A DNA stretch of 64,000 bases, from contig JAVBYI010000008.1 of NCBI GenBank assembly GCA_030824115.1, forward strand, positions 186,001 to 250,000. Reading direction: 5' to 3'. Under the pieces are notes generated by a model, which did no database searches, was not told the DNA's origin, and saw nothing but the letters and a program-made list of their open reading frames with translations. The DNA is from Rhodocyclaceae bacterium (lineage in GTDB: Bacteria > Pseudomonadota > Gammaproteobacteria > Burkholderiales > Rhodocyclaceae). Shown here in pieces: positions 9,355 through 18,354 of the stretch. Both the position numbers and the translations under genes were made by a program. Numbering within the stretch: the first letter of the stretch is position 1; every line of letters starts with the position of its first letter.

Positions 9355-9369
9355 GTTGGGTGGCGTGCG

Positions 9370-9642
9370 TTATCCGCGCGGCGGGACAAAACCCGAAATA
9401 CGATCGGCACCTTCACCGAAGAAATGCTTGTCGACCTGCTCAGCCAGATACTTGCGATGCTGCGCATCGGCGAGATTGAGGCGGTTCTCGTTGATCAGCA
9501 TGGTTTGCAGGCGTACCCACTGTTGCCAGCCTTCTTTCGAGACATTCTCGAAGATGCGTTTGCCCAGTTCGCCGGGCATGGGGGGGAAGTCGAGACCCTC
9601 GGCCTCGCGACCGAGCTTGACGCAATTGACCGTTCTTGCCAT
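9370..9642 (-). CDS. yggX: Probable Fe(2+)-trafficking protein YggX
   Basis: The 90-residue protein begins [19 protein letters not shown] and contains [20 protein letters not shown] and [15 protein letters not shown], the conserved YggX family segments, with the family's invariant N-terminal cysteine at position 7. YggX proteins are cytoplasmic and protect iron-sulfur clusters against oxidative damage; the iron-trafficking role is inferred from homologues. The start follows GAGAGGAA with suitable spacing. It lies 32 bases downstream of argA on the same strand and may share its transcript. Confidence 0.95.
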   Translation of the reverse strand: MARTVNCVKLGREAEGLDFPPMPGELGKRIFENVSKEGWQQWVRLQTMLINENRLNLADAQHRKYLAEQVDKHFFGEGADRISGFVPPRG

Positions 9643-9674
9643 GGGGAAATTCCTCTCGCGATAAAGGGCGAATT

Positions 9675-11024
9675 TTACAGGGTCTTGACGAACACCTTGG
9701 AGCGCCGCTGGTAGTTGTAAAGCTCGCGGCGGGCCGAGGGCAGGGCGGTGATGTCTTCCTCGACGAAGCCGCGTTCGATGAACCAGTGCGCCGTGCGCGT
9801 GGTGAGTACGAACAGGCGCTTGATTTTCAGCTTTTTGGCACGTGCCTCGATGTGCTTGCGCAGCCGGTCGCCATAGCCGATCTCGCGATAGTCGGACATC
9901 ACGGCGAGGCACGCCAGTTCGCCGGCGCGCGGTACGCCTTTTTCCGCAGAGAACGGGTAGAGGGCGGCACAGCCGACGATGACACCGTCGAGCTCCAGCA
10001 CCGAGAAACGTTCGATCTCCATCTCGATACGTTCGCGCCCGCGCTTGACCAGCGTGCCGTCGGCTTCGAGCGGCGCGATCAGGCCGAGGATGGCGCCGAC
10101 GTCTGCGATGGTGGCATCGCGCAGCCGCTCCAGCGGGGCGTGGGTCAGCACGGTGCCGATGCCATCGCGGGTAAAGAATTCCATCAGCATGGCGCCGTCG
10201 CGCTTGCGGTCGAGGAAGTGCACGCGGCCGGTCTTGCCGCGCACGGCGCGCAGGGCGCCACGCAGCACGCGGGTTACTTCCGGGGCCTGTTTGACGCGCT
10301 TGGTGAGCAGGGCATCGCCTTCATCGGCCGTGAGGGCTTCGATCAGCTGGCCCTTGCGGTCGAGCAGACCGGGGGCGTCACACAGGAAGATCAGCTTGTC
10401 GGCCTCGATGGCGGTAGCGACGGCTTCGGCCACTTCCTCCCAGGCGAGGTTGAAGATTTCACCGGAGGGAGAAGCACCGATCGGCGTGATCAGCACGACG
10501 TTTTCCTGTGCCAGATCGCCCTTGATTTCCTCGGCAATGACATTGCGTACCGCACCGGTGTATTGGTAATCGACCCCATCGACAATCCCCACCGGCTGGG
10601 CCGAGATGAAATTGCCGCCGGTCACCCGCAGGAAGCCGCCGGCCAGCGGGGTGTTGGGCAGGCCCTGCGACAACATCGCTTCGATTTCGATGCGCGTGAT
10701 GCCCATGGCGCGCTTGACGCATTCCAGCGCGGCCGCATCGGTGACACGCAGCCCTTTGTGAAAGCGTGGGGTCTGGCCGCGCGCCTGCATCTCGCTGTCG
10801 ATCTGCGGGCGGGCGCCGTGCACCAGCACAAGGCGGATGCCCATGCTGTCGAGCAGCGCGATGTCGTGGATCAGGGCAAGGGCGCTGGCGCGATCCTCCA
10901 GTGCTTCGCCACCGAAAGCGATGACAAAGGTGCGCCCCCGGAACGCATGAATGTAGGGCGCCGCCTGGCGTACCCAGGCGACCAGTCGTGCGTCGGAAAG
11001 CGCAGTGTTTTCGGGTTCCGCCAT
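9675..11024 (-). CDS. argA: Amino-acid N-acetyltransferase (N-acetylglutamate synthase)
   Basis: ArgA acetylates glutamate with acetyl-CoA, the first step of arginine biosynthesis. The first 280 residues or so form an amino acid kinase-like domain ([22 protein letters not shown]) and the last 150 a GNAT acetyltransferase domain ([27 protein letters not shown]). This two-domain layout at about 449 residues is that of the classical arginine-inhibited enzyme. The ATG at 11024 is preferred to TTG 11030, which overlaps the stop of the upstream gene. Another arginine gene, argJ, lies 42 kb away in the window. Confidence 0.94.
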   Translation of the reverse strand: MAEPENTALSDARLVAWVRQAAPYIHAFRGRTFVIAFGGEALEDRASALALIHDIALLDSMGIRLVLVHGARPQIDSEMQARGQTPRFHKGLRVTDAAALECVKRAMGITRIEIEAMLSQGLPNTPLAGGFLRVTGGNFISAQPVGIVDGVDYQYTGAVRNVIAEEIKGDLAQENVVLITPIGASPSGEIFNLAWEEVAEAVATAIEADKLIFLCDAPGLLDRKGQLIEALTADEGDALLTKRVKQAPEVTRVLRGALRAVRGKTGRVHFLDRKRDGAMLMEFFTRDGIGTVLTHAPLERLRDATIADVGAILGLIAPLEADGTLVKRGRERIEMEIERFSVLELDGVIVGCAALYPFSAEKGVPRAGELACLAVMSDYREIGYGDRLRKHIEARAKKLKIKRLFVLTTRTAHWFIERGFVEEDITALPSARRELYNYQRRSKVFVKTL

Positions 11025-11026
11025 GT

Positions 11027-12559
11027 TCAAGCCTTCTTGCCGCCTTTCCTGGTTTTCGCCGGTGCGAGGGGCGTCATCTGGTCAAGCGCCGCTTCGATGC
11101 GCTCGCAGATGGTGCGGATGATCTTGATACGGGCGAAGTTCTTGTCGTTCGCCTCGACCAGTGTCCATGGCGCATTGCCGGTGCTGGTACGGTCGACCAT
11201 GTCGCAGACGGCCTGATGGTAGTCGTCCCACTTCTCGCGGTTGCGCCAGTCTTCATCGGTGATCTTGAAGCGCTTGAACTCGATCTTCTCGCGTTCCTTG
11301 AAGCGCTTCAACTGCTCTTCCTTGCTGATCTGCAGCCAGAACTTGATGACGATGACGCCGGCGTCTGACAGATCGTGCTCGAAGTCGTTGATCTCCGAAT
11401 AGGCGCGCAGCCAGTCGGCTTCGGCGCAGAAGCCCTCGACGCGCTCGACCAGCACGCGGCCGTACCAGGTACGGTCGAAGATCGAGACACGGCCCTGACG
11501 CGGAATCTGCCGCCAGAAACGCCACAGATAGGGCTGGGCGCGTTCTTCCTCGGTCGGCGCGGCAACCGGCACGATCTGGTAGTCGCGCGCGTCCATCGCG
11601 GCGATCAGGCGGCGGATGGCACCGCCCTTGCCGGCAGCATCCGAACCCTCGAAGGCACAGACGACGGAACGCTGCTTGAAGCGCGGATCGCGCACCAGTT
11701 CCGAGAGCCGTCCCTGCCATTTGGCCAGTTGCGTTTCGTAGGTTTCCTTGGTGATCGGCTTGCGGTTGAGCTTGAGTTCGGAGAGCACATCGCGGCCGTC
11801 AATGTTGGGCCGTGACGGCGGGGCGACCGGGGTGAACTGCTTGCCGGCATTGGCGAGGCGCTGGCGAATCGCCTCGAGCAGGATCTTGCCGGTGGTGAGC
11901 GAACGATAGCGATCATCCTCGCCCTCGATGATGGTCCATGGCGCCCACGGCGTGTTGGTCATGCGCAGTACATGGCCGACCACGTCCTGCAACTGATCGT
12001 AGGTCTTGAGGCGATCCCAGTTCCACTTGCTGACGCGCCAGGCGGTCAGGGGGTCCTTTTCCAGCGCCTTGAGACGACGCTTCTGGCCGTCCTTGGTGAG
12101 GTGGAACCAGAACTTGAGGACCAGCGCGCCTTCGTTGACCAGCATGGCCTCGAAGCGGTTGATCTGGTCGATACGCGCATCCACGTCGGCCTTGGAGAGC
12201 AGGCCCTCGATGCGATCGTGGATCGGGCTGGAGTACCACGAGCCGGCAAAGATGCCGACCCGGCCCTTGGGCGGCAGGGCACGCCAGTAGCGCCACATGA
12301 AGGGGCGGGAACGTTCTTCATCGGTGGGGGCTGAAAAGGCCAGCGTCGAGATGTAGCGCGGGTCCATCCATTCGTAGAGCACATTGATCGTCTCACCCTT
12401 GCCGGCGCCATCCTGGCCGCTAACCAGCACGACGACGGGAATCTTGCCGTTTTCCTTGAGGTCCCACTGCGCATCCTGCAGCGCCGCGCGCAAGGCCGGT
12501 ACTTCCTTCTTGTAGGTTTCCTTGTCGATCTTGTGGCCCAGTTCTGCAGATTCAAACAT
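11027..12559 (-). CDS. pap: Polyphosphate:AMP phosphotransferase (two PPK2 domains)
   Basis: This class II PPK2 enzyme phosphorylates AMP to ADP using polyphosphate. The 510 residues hold two tandem PPK2 domains, each with a Walker A-type loop: SGQDGAGKGETINVL near residue 48 and FEGSDAAGKGGAIRRL near residue 305. The second also has the typical FDRTWYGRVLVERVEGF lid segment. In characterised fused enzymes only the C-terminal domain is catalytic; whether that holds here cannot be seen. It is two bases upstream of argA and 11 downstream of rsmE, so rsmE-pap-argA may be one transcript. The gene symbol follows the Acinetobacter enzyme. Confidence 0.92.
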   Translation of the reverse strand: MFESAELGHKIDKETYKKEVPALRAALQDAQWDLKENGKIPVVVLVSGQDGAGKGETINVLYEWMDPRYISTLAFSAPTDEERSRPFMWRYWRALPPKGRVGIFAGSWYSSPIHDRIEGLLSKADVDARIDQINRFEAMLVNEGALVLKFWFHLTKDGQKRRLKALEKDPLTAWRVSKWNWDRLKTYDQLQDVVGHVLRMTNTPWAPWTIIEGEDDRYRSLTTGKILLEAIRQRLANAGKQFTPVAPPSRPNIDGRDVLSELKLNRKPITKETYETQLAKWQGRLSELVRDPRFKQRSVVCAFEGSDAAGKGGAIRRLIAAMDARDYQIVPVAAPTEEERAQPYLWRFWRQIPRQGRVSIFDRTWYGRVLVERVEGFCAEADWLRAYSEINDFEHDLSDAGVIVIKFWLQISKEEQLKRFKEREKIEFKRFKITDEDWRNREKWDDYHQAVCDMVDRTSTGNAPWTLVEANDKNFARIKIIRTICERIEAALDQMTPLAPAKTRKGGKKA

Positions 12560-12570
12560 TGCGCTCTCCC

Positions 12571-13314
12571 CTAAAAATCACCCCAAATAGACTGCATCGC
12601 CGCCAGTACCGCAGCGCCGGCGGTTTCGGTGCGCAGCACGCGCGGTCCGAGCCGGATCGTTTGAAACCCGGCAACGTGCGCCGCCTGTATTTCGCTACTG
12701 TCCCAGCCTCCCTCCGGCCCGATCATGATGATGATCGGATCGGCAGGTTTTGTTAGTGCATGCAAAGCTGCTTCTGCCTGTGGCGCCAGCATCAGCCGCA
12801 TGGCATTCTGCGCCTTTGCAATACCGAGATATTGAGGCAAGTCAAGGATGGGTGCCACGACTGGCACGCTGTTTCGACCGGATTGCTCGCAGGCAGCGGC
12901 TGCAATGTGGTTCCAATGCGACACGCGGCGCTCCATACGCTCGGCCGAGAGGCGAATCACGCTGCGCTGCGCGGCGACGGGTTGGATGGCGGTGACACCG
13001 AGTTCGACGCCCTTTTCGACAATCCAGTCCATCTTGTCGCCCGAGGGCAGGGCCTGCACCAGGGTGATGTTGAGGGGCGATTCGCAATCGCGCGCATCAA
13101 AGGCGAGCAGGGCGGCGCGTGCCGTCCCGCCAGCGCCGACTTTTTCAAGTTCTGCCTGCCATTCGCCGCCCTGGCCATCGAACAGGATGAGCGGGTCGCC
13201 TTGCCGCATGCGCAGCACTTTCACGGCGTGGCGGGCGATGTTTTCCGGCAGTTCGAGATGGGCGCCGGGAGCCAGGGCACCGGCAGAAGTGGGGCAATGG
13301 AAGCGCGGTATCAT
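12571..13314 (-). CDS. rsmE: 16S rRNA (uracil-1498-N3)-methyltransferase
   Basis: RsmE methylates U1498 of 16S rRNA with S-adenosylmethionine. The SPOUT-family C-terminal knot is visible as IIIMIGPEGGWDSSEI and RLGPRVLRTETAGAA, and the N-terminal part has the PUA-like RHAVKVLRMRQGD segment. The start at 13314 (MIPRFHCPTS) fits the family; a longer version from 13338 adds eight unsupported residues. Residues 58-65 (KVGAGGTA) are encoded by a perfect copy of the 24-bp genomic repeat and lie at the end of the N-terminal domain, where homologues have an unremarkable strand-loop. Confidence 0.94.
   Translation of the reverse strand: MIPRFHCPTSAGALAPGAHLELPENIARHAVKVLRMRQGDPLILFDGQGGEWQAELEKVGAGGTARAALLAFDARDCESPLNITLVQALPSGDKMDWIVEKGVELGVTAIQPVAAQRSVIRLSAERMERRVSHWNHIAAAACEQSGRNSVPVVAPILDLPQYLGIAKAQNAMRLMLAPQAEAALHALTKPADPIIIMIGPEGGWDSSEIQAAHVAGFQTIRLGPRVLRTETAGAAVLAAMQSIWGDF
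13121..13144 (-). repeat. Interspersed 24-bp repeat inside rsmE
   Basis: Perfect match to consensus. Read in frame as KVGAGGTA by rsmE. Confidence 0.93.
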
Positions 13315-13353
13315 GAATGGATTATTCCACATGCCCATTGCTTGGAAACAGCC

Positions 13354-16300
13354 ATGAAACTTTCACTGCCCTTGTTGAAAAAGATTGCGCTGATTGGCGC
13401 CGGCATTTTTGTCGCCCTGATCCTGCTGTTGTGGCTTGCGCTGCCGCGCATTCTCCAGTCCCAGGCCGAGCAGTTCGTCAGTGAGAAGACGGGCCACCGG
13501 TTAAGTATGGCGCGTCCTGAGTTCAGCCCGTTTGCCTTGCGCTTGCGGCTGAGCGCCGTACAGTTGATCCAGCCCGACGGCGAGCCCTTGCTGGCGTTCG
13601 ATGAGCTGATTGTCGATGTTTCTGCTGCCAGCCTGCCGCTGCGCGCGCTGGTGTTCGACGATATCCGGCTGACCGGTCCTGAGCTGACCCTTACTCAGCA
13701 GGCGGATGGCGGGCTCAACTGGGGGCCGTTCCTCGCGTCGCTCAAGAGCCCGGAAACGCCGCCAGAAGAAAAGAAAGGCCTGCCACGTTTCGATATTCGT
13801 CATTTCGAACTGGCAGGCGGCCGCGTGGCCTTCGCCGACCGGCGTGACGGCAGGGATTTCAGCACGCGCGCGGAGCCGCTGGATATCACCCTGACCGATA
13901 TCTCCACCCTGCCCGACGACAGCGGGAAATTCTCGCTGCAGGCCAAAACCGCCATCGGTGCCGATCTGACACTGGCCGGAGAGGCGGACCTGAATCCGCT
14001 GGCATTCTCCGGCAATGTCGCGATGAAAGGGCTGGGGCTCGAACATCTGGCACCTTATCTCAGGGAGGCTTTACCTGCCGCACCGAAAGGCACCGCAGAT
14101 CTTTCTGCACGCTATCGCGTGGGCAATGGCGATGGCCGGGTTGATGTTCAGGTTGAGGATATTCAGGCGCAAGTGAAGGGCCTGCACATTCCGCTCGATG
14201 CCGCCGGTCGCGTGGGGGCGACGCTCGGTGACGTTTCCCTTGAAGGCGGCCGCCTTGATCTGGCGGAACAGCGTGTCGTGGTGGAGCGCTTGCGGTTTGC
14301 GCAGGGCGCACTCCAGATCGTGCGCAACCGTGAAGGCCGGATCGATGTGCTGGAAGCCATTCAGGCCATGGCCACGCGCCGCAAGTCGCCAGCTGCGACG
14401 CCGTCCCGTCAGGCAGAGGCCAAACCCTGGCAATTCCGCCTTGAAAAACTGGCGGTGAGCAATCTGGGTGTCCGCTTGCGCGATGAAGGCGTCAGTCCGG
14501 CTGGTGAGTTTGCTCTGGAGAAAATTGCGCTGAATGTGGAGGACGTGACGCAGGATTTGTCGCAGCCGCTGCCGGTACATCTGGCCTTCAACGTGGCCAG
14601 TGGCGGACAGTTTGAGGCAGCCGGCAAGTACACGCCAGCCAATGCACTGGCGGATATTCATATAAAACTAATGGATCTCTCCTTGAAGCCTGCCGAGGCC
14701 TATATTGCCAGCAAGGCCCATGTGCAGTTCGCCAGCGGTCGCGTCTCCACCGAGGGGCAACTGCTGATGGACAGCAAGGGGCCGAGCTATCGCGGCGACT
14801 TCTCCGTGCGCGATTTGCGCATCAACGAAGCCGGCACCAAGAATGTGTTGCTGGCATGGAAGAACTTCAGCACCAGCAGCCTGACCGTGACGCCGCAGAA
14901 ACTCGACATCGGCGAGTTGCGTTTGAACGCGCTCGATACCAAGCTGATCATCGACAAGAACAAGGTCATCAACTTCAAGAAAGTACTCAAGTCGCCACCA
15001 TCAGCACCTGTCGAGGCAGTGGCTGCCGAACCCGCTGCGCCAGCAGCGCCGGCGAAGGCTGATGGCTTCCTCGTCAATGTCGACCGGCTGCGCTTCTACA
15101 ACGGCGAAATGTGGTTTGCCGACGAGTCGCTGATGCTGCCCTTCGGCACGCGCATTCATGGCCTGCGCGGCAGCATGAGCCATCTGTCGTCGCGCCCGGG
15201 CGGCGCGCATGGTCAGCTCGAACTGGAAGGTGAAGTGGACGAGTACGGCATGGCGCGCGCGGTGGGACAGGTCGACCTGTTCGATCCGACCGGTTTCATG
15301 GATATTCGCGTGCTGTTCAAGAACGTCGAGATGACGCGCCTGACGCCCTACATGGCGACCTTTGCCGGGCGCAAGATCGATTCGGGCAAGCTCTCGCTCG
15401 ACCTGCAATACAAGATCAAGCAGCGCCAGTTGCAGGGTGAGAATCAGGTCATCGTCGATCGCATGAAACTCGGCGAGCGGGTCGAGAGCCCGACCGCCAA
15501 GGATCTGCCGCTGGATCTGGCCATCGCCATTCTCGAAGATTCGGATGGCCGTATCGACCTCGGCCTGCCGGTGGCGGGCAGTCTGGATGACCCCGAGTTC
15601 AGTTATGGCTCGATCGTCTGGAAGGCGATCACCAATGTGCTGACCAAGATTGTCACGGCACCGTTCCGTGCGCTCGGCGCCCTGTTTGGCGGGGGCGAAA
15701 AACTTGAAAACATCGTTTTCGAGGCCGGCGTCGGCCAGCTCACGCCCCCCGAGCGCGAAAAACTCACCAAGGTGGCCAGCGCCATGGCGAAGCGCCCGGG
15801 GCTGCAGCTCGGTGTCAGCGGCACCTATGCCGAGGCGGATCGGCTTGCCCTGCAGGACGTGCAACTGCGTCGTACCCTCCTCAAGCAGATCGGCGAGCGC
15901 GTTAGTGAAGAGCGCGATCCCGGCCCCTTGTCGACGGCGCTGCCGAAGGTGCGCGCGGCCCTTGAAGATTTATATGGCCAGCGCTATGGTGCGAGTGATC
16001 TGGCGGCGCTCAAGGAAGGCTTCCGTCAGGCAAATCCTGGCCAGCTCGAAGAGAACATGGCCGGCAAGATGATGTCGCGCCTGTCAGGTCTGCTGCGCGA
16101 GAAAAAGACCTTGAGCGAAGCCGAGGTCGGCCAGCTCAAGGGCGTCGATTTTTATGGCCTGCTGTATGAGCGTGTGCGTGCCAAGGAGAATGTCGGCGAC
16201 GAGCGCCTGCAGGCGCTGGCGCAAACACGGGCAGTGTATGCTGTGAACACGCTCAAGTCGGCAGGGGTGGCCGCCGAACGGATTCAGCAGCGCACTGCGG

Positions 16301-16368
16301 AAAAGGCTGAACCCAGCGAGGGCAGTGTGCCGCTGAAGCTGGCGCTGGAAGCGGCCAGAAAAGACTGA
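13354..16368 (+). CDS. DUF748 (AsmA-like) envelope protein
   Basis: The start at 13354 gives 1004 residues with one N-terminal membrane anchor (KIALIGAGIFVALILLLWLAL) and a long periplasmic beta-rich body. The DUF748 signature region includes TRLTPYMATFAGRKIDSGK, LDLQYKIKQRQLQGENQ and DLPLDLAIAILEDSDGRIDLGLP. A second short hydrophobic stretch with FRALGALFGGG lies near residue 770, and the C-terminal 200 residues are charged. The family is related to AsmA, TamB and YhdP, thought to be lipid-transfer bridges of the envelope; a role here is inference only. The gene diverges from rsmE with 39 bases between the start codons. Confidence 0.86.
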   Translation: MKLSLPLLKKIALIGAGIFVALILLLWLALPRILQSQAEQFVSEKTGHRLSMARPEFSPFALRLRLSAVQLIQPDGEPLLAFDELIVDVSAASLPLRALVFDDIRLTGPELTLTQQADGGLNWGPFLASLKSPETPPEEKKGLPRFDIRHFELAGGRVAFADRRDGRDFSTRAEPLDITLTDISTLPDDSGKFSLQAKTAIGADLTLAGEADLNPLAFSGNVAMKGLGLEHLAPYLREALPAAPKGTADLSARYRVGNGDGRVDVQVEDIQAQVKGLHIPLDAAGRVGATLGDVSLEGGRLDLAEQRVVVERLRFAQGALQIVRNREGRIDVLEAIQAMATRRKSPAATPSRQAEAKPWQFRLEKLAVSNLGVRLRDEGVSPAGEFALEKIALNVEDVTQDLSQPLPVHLAFNVASGGQFEAAGKYTPANALADIHIKLMDLSLKPAEAYIASKAHVQFASGRVSTEGQLLMDSKGPSYRGDFSVRDLRINEAGTKNVLLAWKNFSTSSLTVTPQKLDIGELRLNALDTKLIIDKNKVINFKKVLKSPPSAPVEAVAAEPAAPAAPAKADGFLVNVDRLRFYNGEMWFADESLMLPFGTRIHGLRGSMSHLSSRPGGAHGQLELEGEVDEYGMARAVGQVDLFDPTGFMDIRVLFKNVEMTRLTPYMATFAGRKIDSGKLSLDLQYKIKQRQLQGENQVIVDRMKLGERVESPTAKDLPLDLAIAILEDSDGRIDLGLPVAGSLDDPEFSYGSIVWKAITNVLTKIVTAPFRALGALFGGGEKLENIVFEAGVGQLTPPEREKLTKVASAMAKRPGLQLGVSGTYAEADRLALQDVQLRRTLLKQIGERVSEERDPGPLSTALPKVRAALEDLYGQRYGASDLAALKEGFRQANPGQLEENMAGKMMSRLSGLLREKKTLSEAEVGQLKGVDFYGLLYERVRAKENVGDERLQALAQTRAVYAVNTLKSAGVAAERIQQRTAEKAEPSEGSVPLKLALEAARKD

Positions 16369-16390
16369 GAAAAATGGAGGAGCAAGCCTC

Positions 16391-16948
16391 ATGGTGAGTA
16401 CGCCTACCCCCGTCTGCGACTTTGACCGCAAGGCTGTTGATTTCGACCTGCCTGGTGTCGATGGCAAGCGCCATACCCTGACCAGTGCCGCCGGCCCGAA
16501 TGGCCTGCTGGTGATGTTCATCTGCAACCATTGCCCCTATGTCAAGGCAGTGATCGAGCGCATCGTGCGCGATACGCGCGAACTGGCGACGCTCGGGGTT
16601 GGTAGCATCGCCATTATGAGCAACGATCCGAGCGACTACCCCGAGGATTCCTGGGAGCACATGGTGCAGGTGGCCAAGCAGTTTGATTTTCCGTTCCCCT
16701 ATGTGCTCGATGCATCGCAAGCCGTCGCTCAGGCCTATGGCGCCGTATGTACCCCCGACTTCTTCGGCTACAACGGCCGGCTGGAACTTCAGTATCGCGG
16801 CCGACTCGACGAATCGCGCAAGGAAACAGCATCGGCAAATGTGCGCCGCGACTTGTTCGAGGCCATGAAGCAGGTCGCGCTCACGGGTGCCGGGCCACGT
16901 GAGCAGATTCCGAGCATCGGCTGCTCGATCAAATGGAAAACGGCATGA
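16391..16948 (+). CDS. Thioredoxin-fold redoxin (AhpC/TSA-like)
   Basis: The 185 residues begin with a peroxiredoxin-like FDLPGVDGKRHTL and contain the active-site region VMFICNHCPYVKAVIERI near residue 45. The CNHC arrangement is a thioredoxin-type CxxC. IMSNDPSDYPEDSWEHM follows, a segment typical of this subfamily of cytosolic redoxins of unknown substrate. No signal peptide is seen. GGAGGAG lies nine bases before the ATG. The stop overlaps the next gene's start (ATGA), so the pair is translationally coupled. Confidence 0.85.
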   Translation: MVSTPTPVCDFDRKAVDFDLPGVDGKRHTLTSAAGPNGLLVMFICNHCPYVKAVIERIVRDTRELATLGVGSIAIMSNDPSDYPEDSWEHMVQVAKQFDFPFPYVLDASQAVAQAYGAVCTPDFFGYNGRLELQYRGRLDESRKETASANVRRDLFEAMKQVALTGAGPREQIPSIGCSIKWKTA

Positions 16949-17448
16949 ATCGGCTGCGCAGCCTGCTATGTCTCATCGGCCTGTGGTGCGGCCTGTGTTG
17001 GACTGGAGTTGTCGCGGCGGCCGATAACGTGCTGTTGATCCAGACCGGCCCGACTGGCTTTATCGTCTGGCATGTCGAGGGATCGAGCGTGCTGCCCGAC
17101 GATGACATCCTTGAAATTATGGCGACCGCTCGGCCCGAGGGCGGCGAATTCGTCAAGACGTCCTTGGGACGCGCCCAGGCTTTCGAACTGCCCGCCGGGG
17201 TGATGATCCGCCTGCCCGAGGCGCCCAGCGATCGTGCCTGGCTGGTTGATCGCGATGGCTGTGGGCATATTCACCTTTGGCATGCCGAGGGCACGACCCA
17301 ACTTACAGATGCCCAACTCAGCGATATCTACCTGTCGGCACTGCCCGAGGGTGGCCCACGGCTGCGGCTGGACGATCAGTACGCCAAAGCGTTCATCGGC
17401 AGGCTCGGTGTGACGGTGACCTTGTGGAAAGTGCCGGTCGGCAAATAA
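16945..17448 (+). CDS. Exported protein of unknown function with an internal duplication
   Basis: The start at 16945 overlaps the stop of the redoxin gene. A signal peptide (MNRLRSLLCLIGLWCGLCW, ending VVAAA) is followed by two related halves of about 60 residues. Half one has TGFIVWHVEGSSVLPDDDILEIM, PEGG and a closing MIRLPE; half two has CGHIHLWHAEGTTQLTDAQL, PEGG and VTLWKVP. The duplication is a direct observation; no known family is recognised. The product is probably periplasmic. Neighbours are a redoxin and a cyclic-nucleotide-binding protein. Confidence 0.7.
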   Translation: MNRLRSLLCLIGLWCGLCWTGVVAAADNVLLIQTGPTGFIVWHVEGSSVLPDDDILEIMATARPEGGEFVKTSLGRAQAFELPAGVMIRLPEAPSDRAWLVDRDGCGHIHLWHAEGTTQLTDAQLSDIYLSALPEGGPRLRLDDQYAKAFIGRLGVTVTLWKVPVGK

Positions 17449-17465
17449 CCTGGGTGGAGATGACC

Positions 17466-17969
17466 ATGAATACGAATGAAATCGAACCCCTGCTGCTGCG
17501 TTTGCTGTCATCCATCATTCTGTTTCGCGCATTGGAGATGGAGGATCTGGCCGATTTGCTGCGCAGTGCCTCCAAGGCAAACTTCGCGGCCGGTGGCATG
17601 GTCTTTGAAGAAGGATTTTCCGGCCATTCGATGTATGTGGTCGTGCAAGGAAGATTTGAGGTTTTCAAGTATGTCGCCAATGGCACGGAGGCGCATATCG
17701 CCTATGTCGATCCGGGTGAGCACTTTGGGGAGATGGCCCTGGTGACCGATAACCCGCGCATGGCCTCGGTCCGCGCTGTTGAAGATTCGACCGTTCTGCG
17801 CTTCACCAAGAGTGCCTTGTTCGGCCAGCCCAAGGTGGCGGTGTTCCTGCTCAAGAATATTGCGGCCCTGTTGGCCGAGCACTTGACCGACTTGAATCAG
17901 GAAGTGCTGCTGCTCAATACGTCGCGTGTGAAAAGCAAGCAGACCAATAGTTCGGCCCCCAGTGTTTAG
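17466..17969 (+). CDS. Cyclic nucleotide-binding domain protein
   Basis: About 167 residues, mostly one cNMP-binding fold: EEGFSGHSMYVVVQGRFEVFKYVANG and the phosphate-binding-cassette-like PGEHFGEMALVTDNPRMASVRAVEDSTVLRF. The conserved FGEMAL plus RxASVRA resembles the cassette that binds cyclic nucleotide, although no helix-turn-helix or enzymatic output domain follows, only an amphipathic tail. GGTGGAG at 17453-17459 favours ATG 17466 over ATG 17460. It may act as a stand-alone regulatory subunit; the partner is unknown. The end overlaps the next gene by eight bases. Confidence 0.82.
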   Translation: MNTNEIEPLLLRLLSSIILFRALEMEDLADLLRSASKANFAAGGMVFEEGFSGHSMYVVVQGRFEVFKYVANGTEAHIAYVDPGEHFGEMALVTDNPRMASVRAVEDSTVLRFTKSALFGQPKVAVFLLKNIAALLAEHLTDLNQEVLLLNTSRVKSKQTNSSAPSV

Positions 17970-18354
17970 ACCTTATCTTGCGCTCCCGCTGGTCTTGCTG
18001 GCGGCGCCTTGGCATGTTGCCTACGCGAACGATGTGGTTTGCCATGTGGATTATGGTGGCGAGCAGCGGGTGATTCGCGCCGCACCCACGTATGATCCTT
18101 ATGTCGTGACGCCGGTCGCCGTGGGTTCCTATTTCCTGTTCCGCGTGCTCTTCGAACATCCTGCGCGCGCTTTGCCCGGTATCAAGATCACCACCTTTGC
18201 CGACCGCGAGGATGGCCCGGTGCCGCTCCATGTGGCGCACTTTCCATATCCGGCGGCAGAGGGTGGCCATTTCGGGTTTACCGGTGAGCAGTTCGTCTAT
18301 GAACCGGTGCGCGATGGCGAATTGCGTTACTGGTGCACACTGGAACAGTCATGA
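17962..18354 (+). CDS. Small periplasmic protein of unknown function
   Basis: A GTG at 17962 overlaps the end of the preceding gene, and its stop overlaps the start of the next (ATGA), which supports expression in this operon. The 130 residues start with a signal peptide (LALPLVLLAAPWHVAYA) and contain two cysteines that could form a disulfide (VVCHVDYGG and RYWCTLE). The remainder is beta-rich. I do not recognise the family. Confidence 0.65.
   Translation: MFRPYLALPLVLLAAPWHVAYANDVVCHVDYGGEQRVIRAAPTYDPYVVTPVAVGSYFLFRVLFEHPARALPGIKITTFADREDGPVPLHVAHFPYPAAEGGHFGFTGEQFVYEPVRDGELRYWCTLEQS

Noticed and set aside
9636-11216. 526-codon plus-strand frame over argA
   Set aside because: Antisense shadow of argA; low-complexity Gly/Asp/Gln-rich translation with no motif.
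12760-13353. N-terminal extension of the DUF748 protein back to 12760
   Set aside because: The added 198 residues are antisense to rsmE; the signal-anchor start at 13354 is clear.
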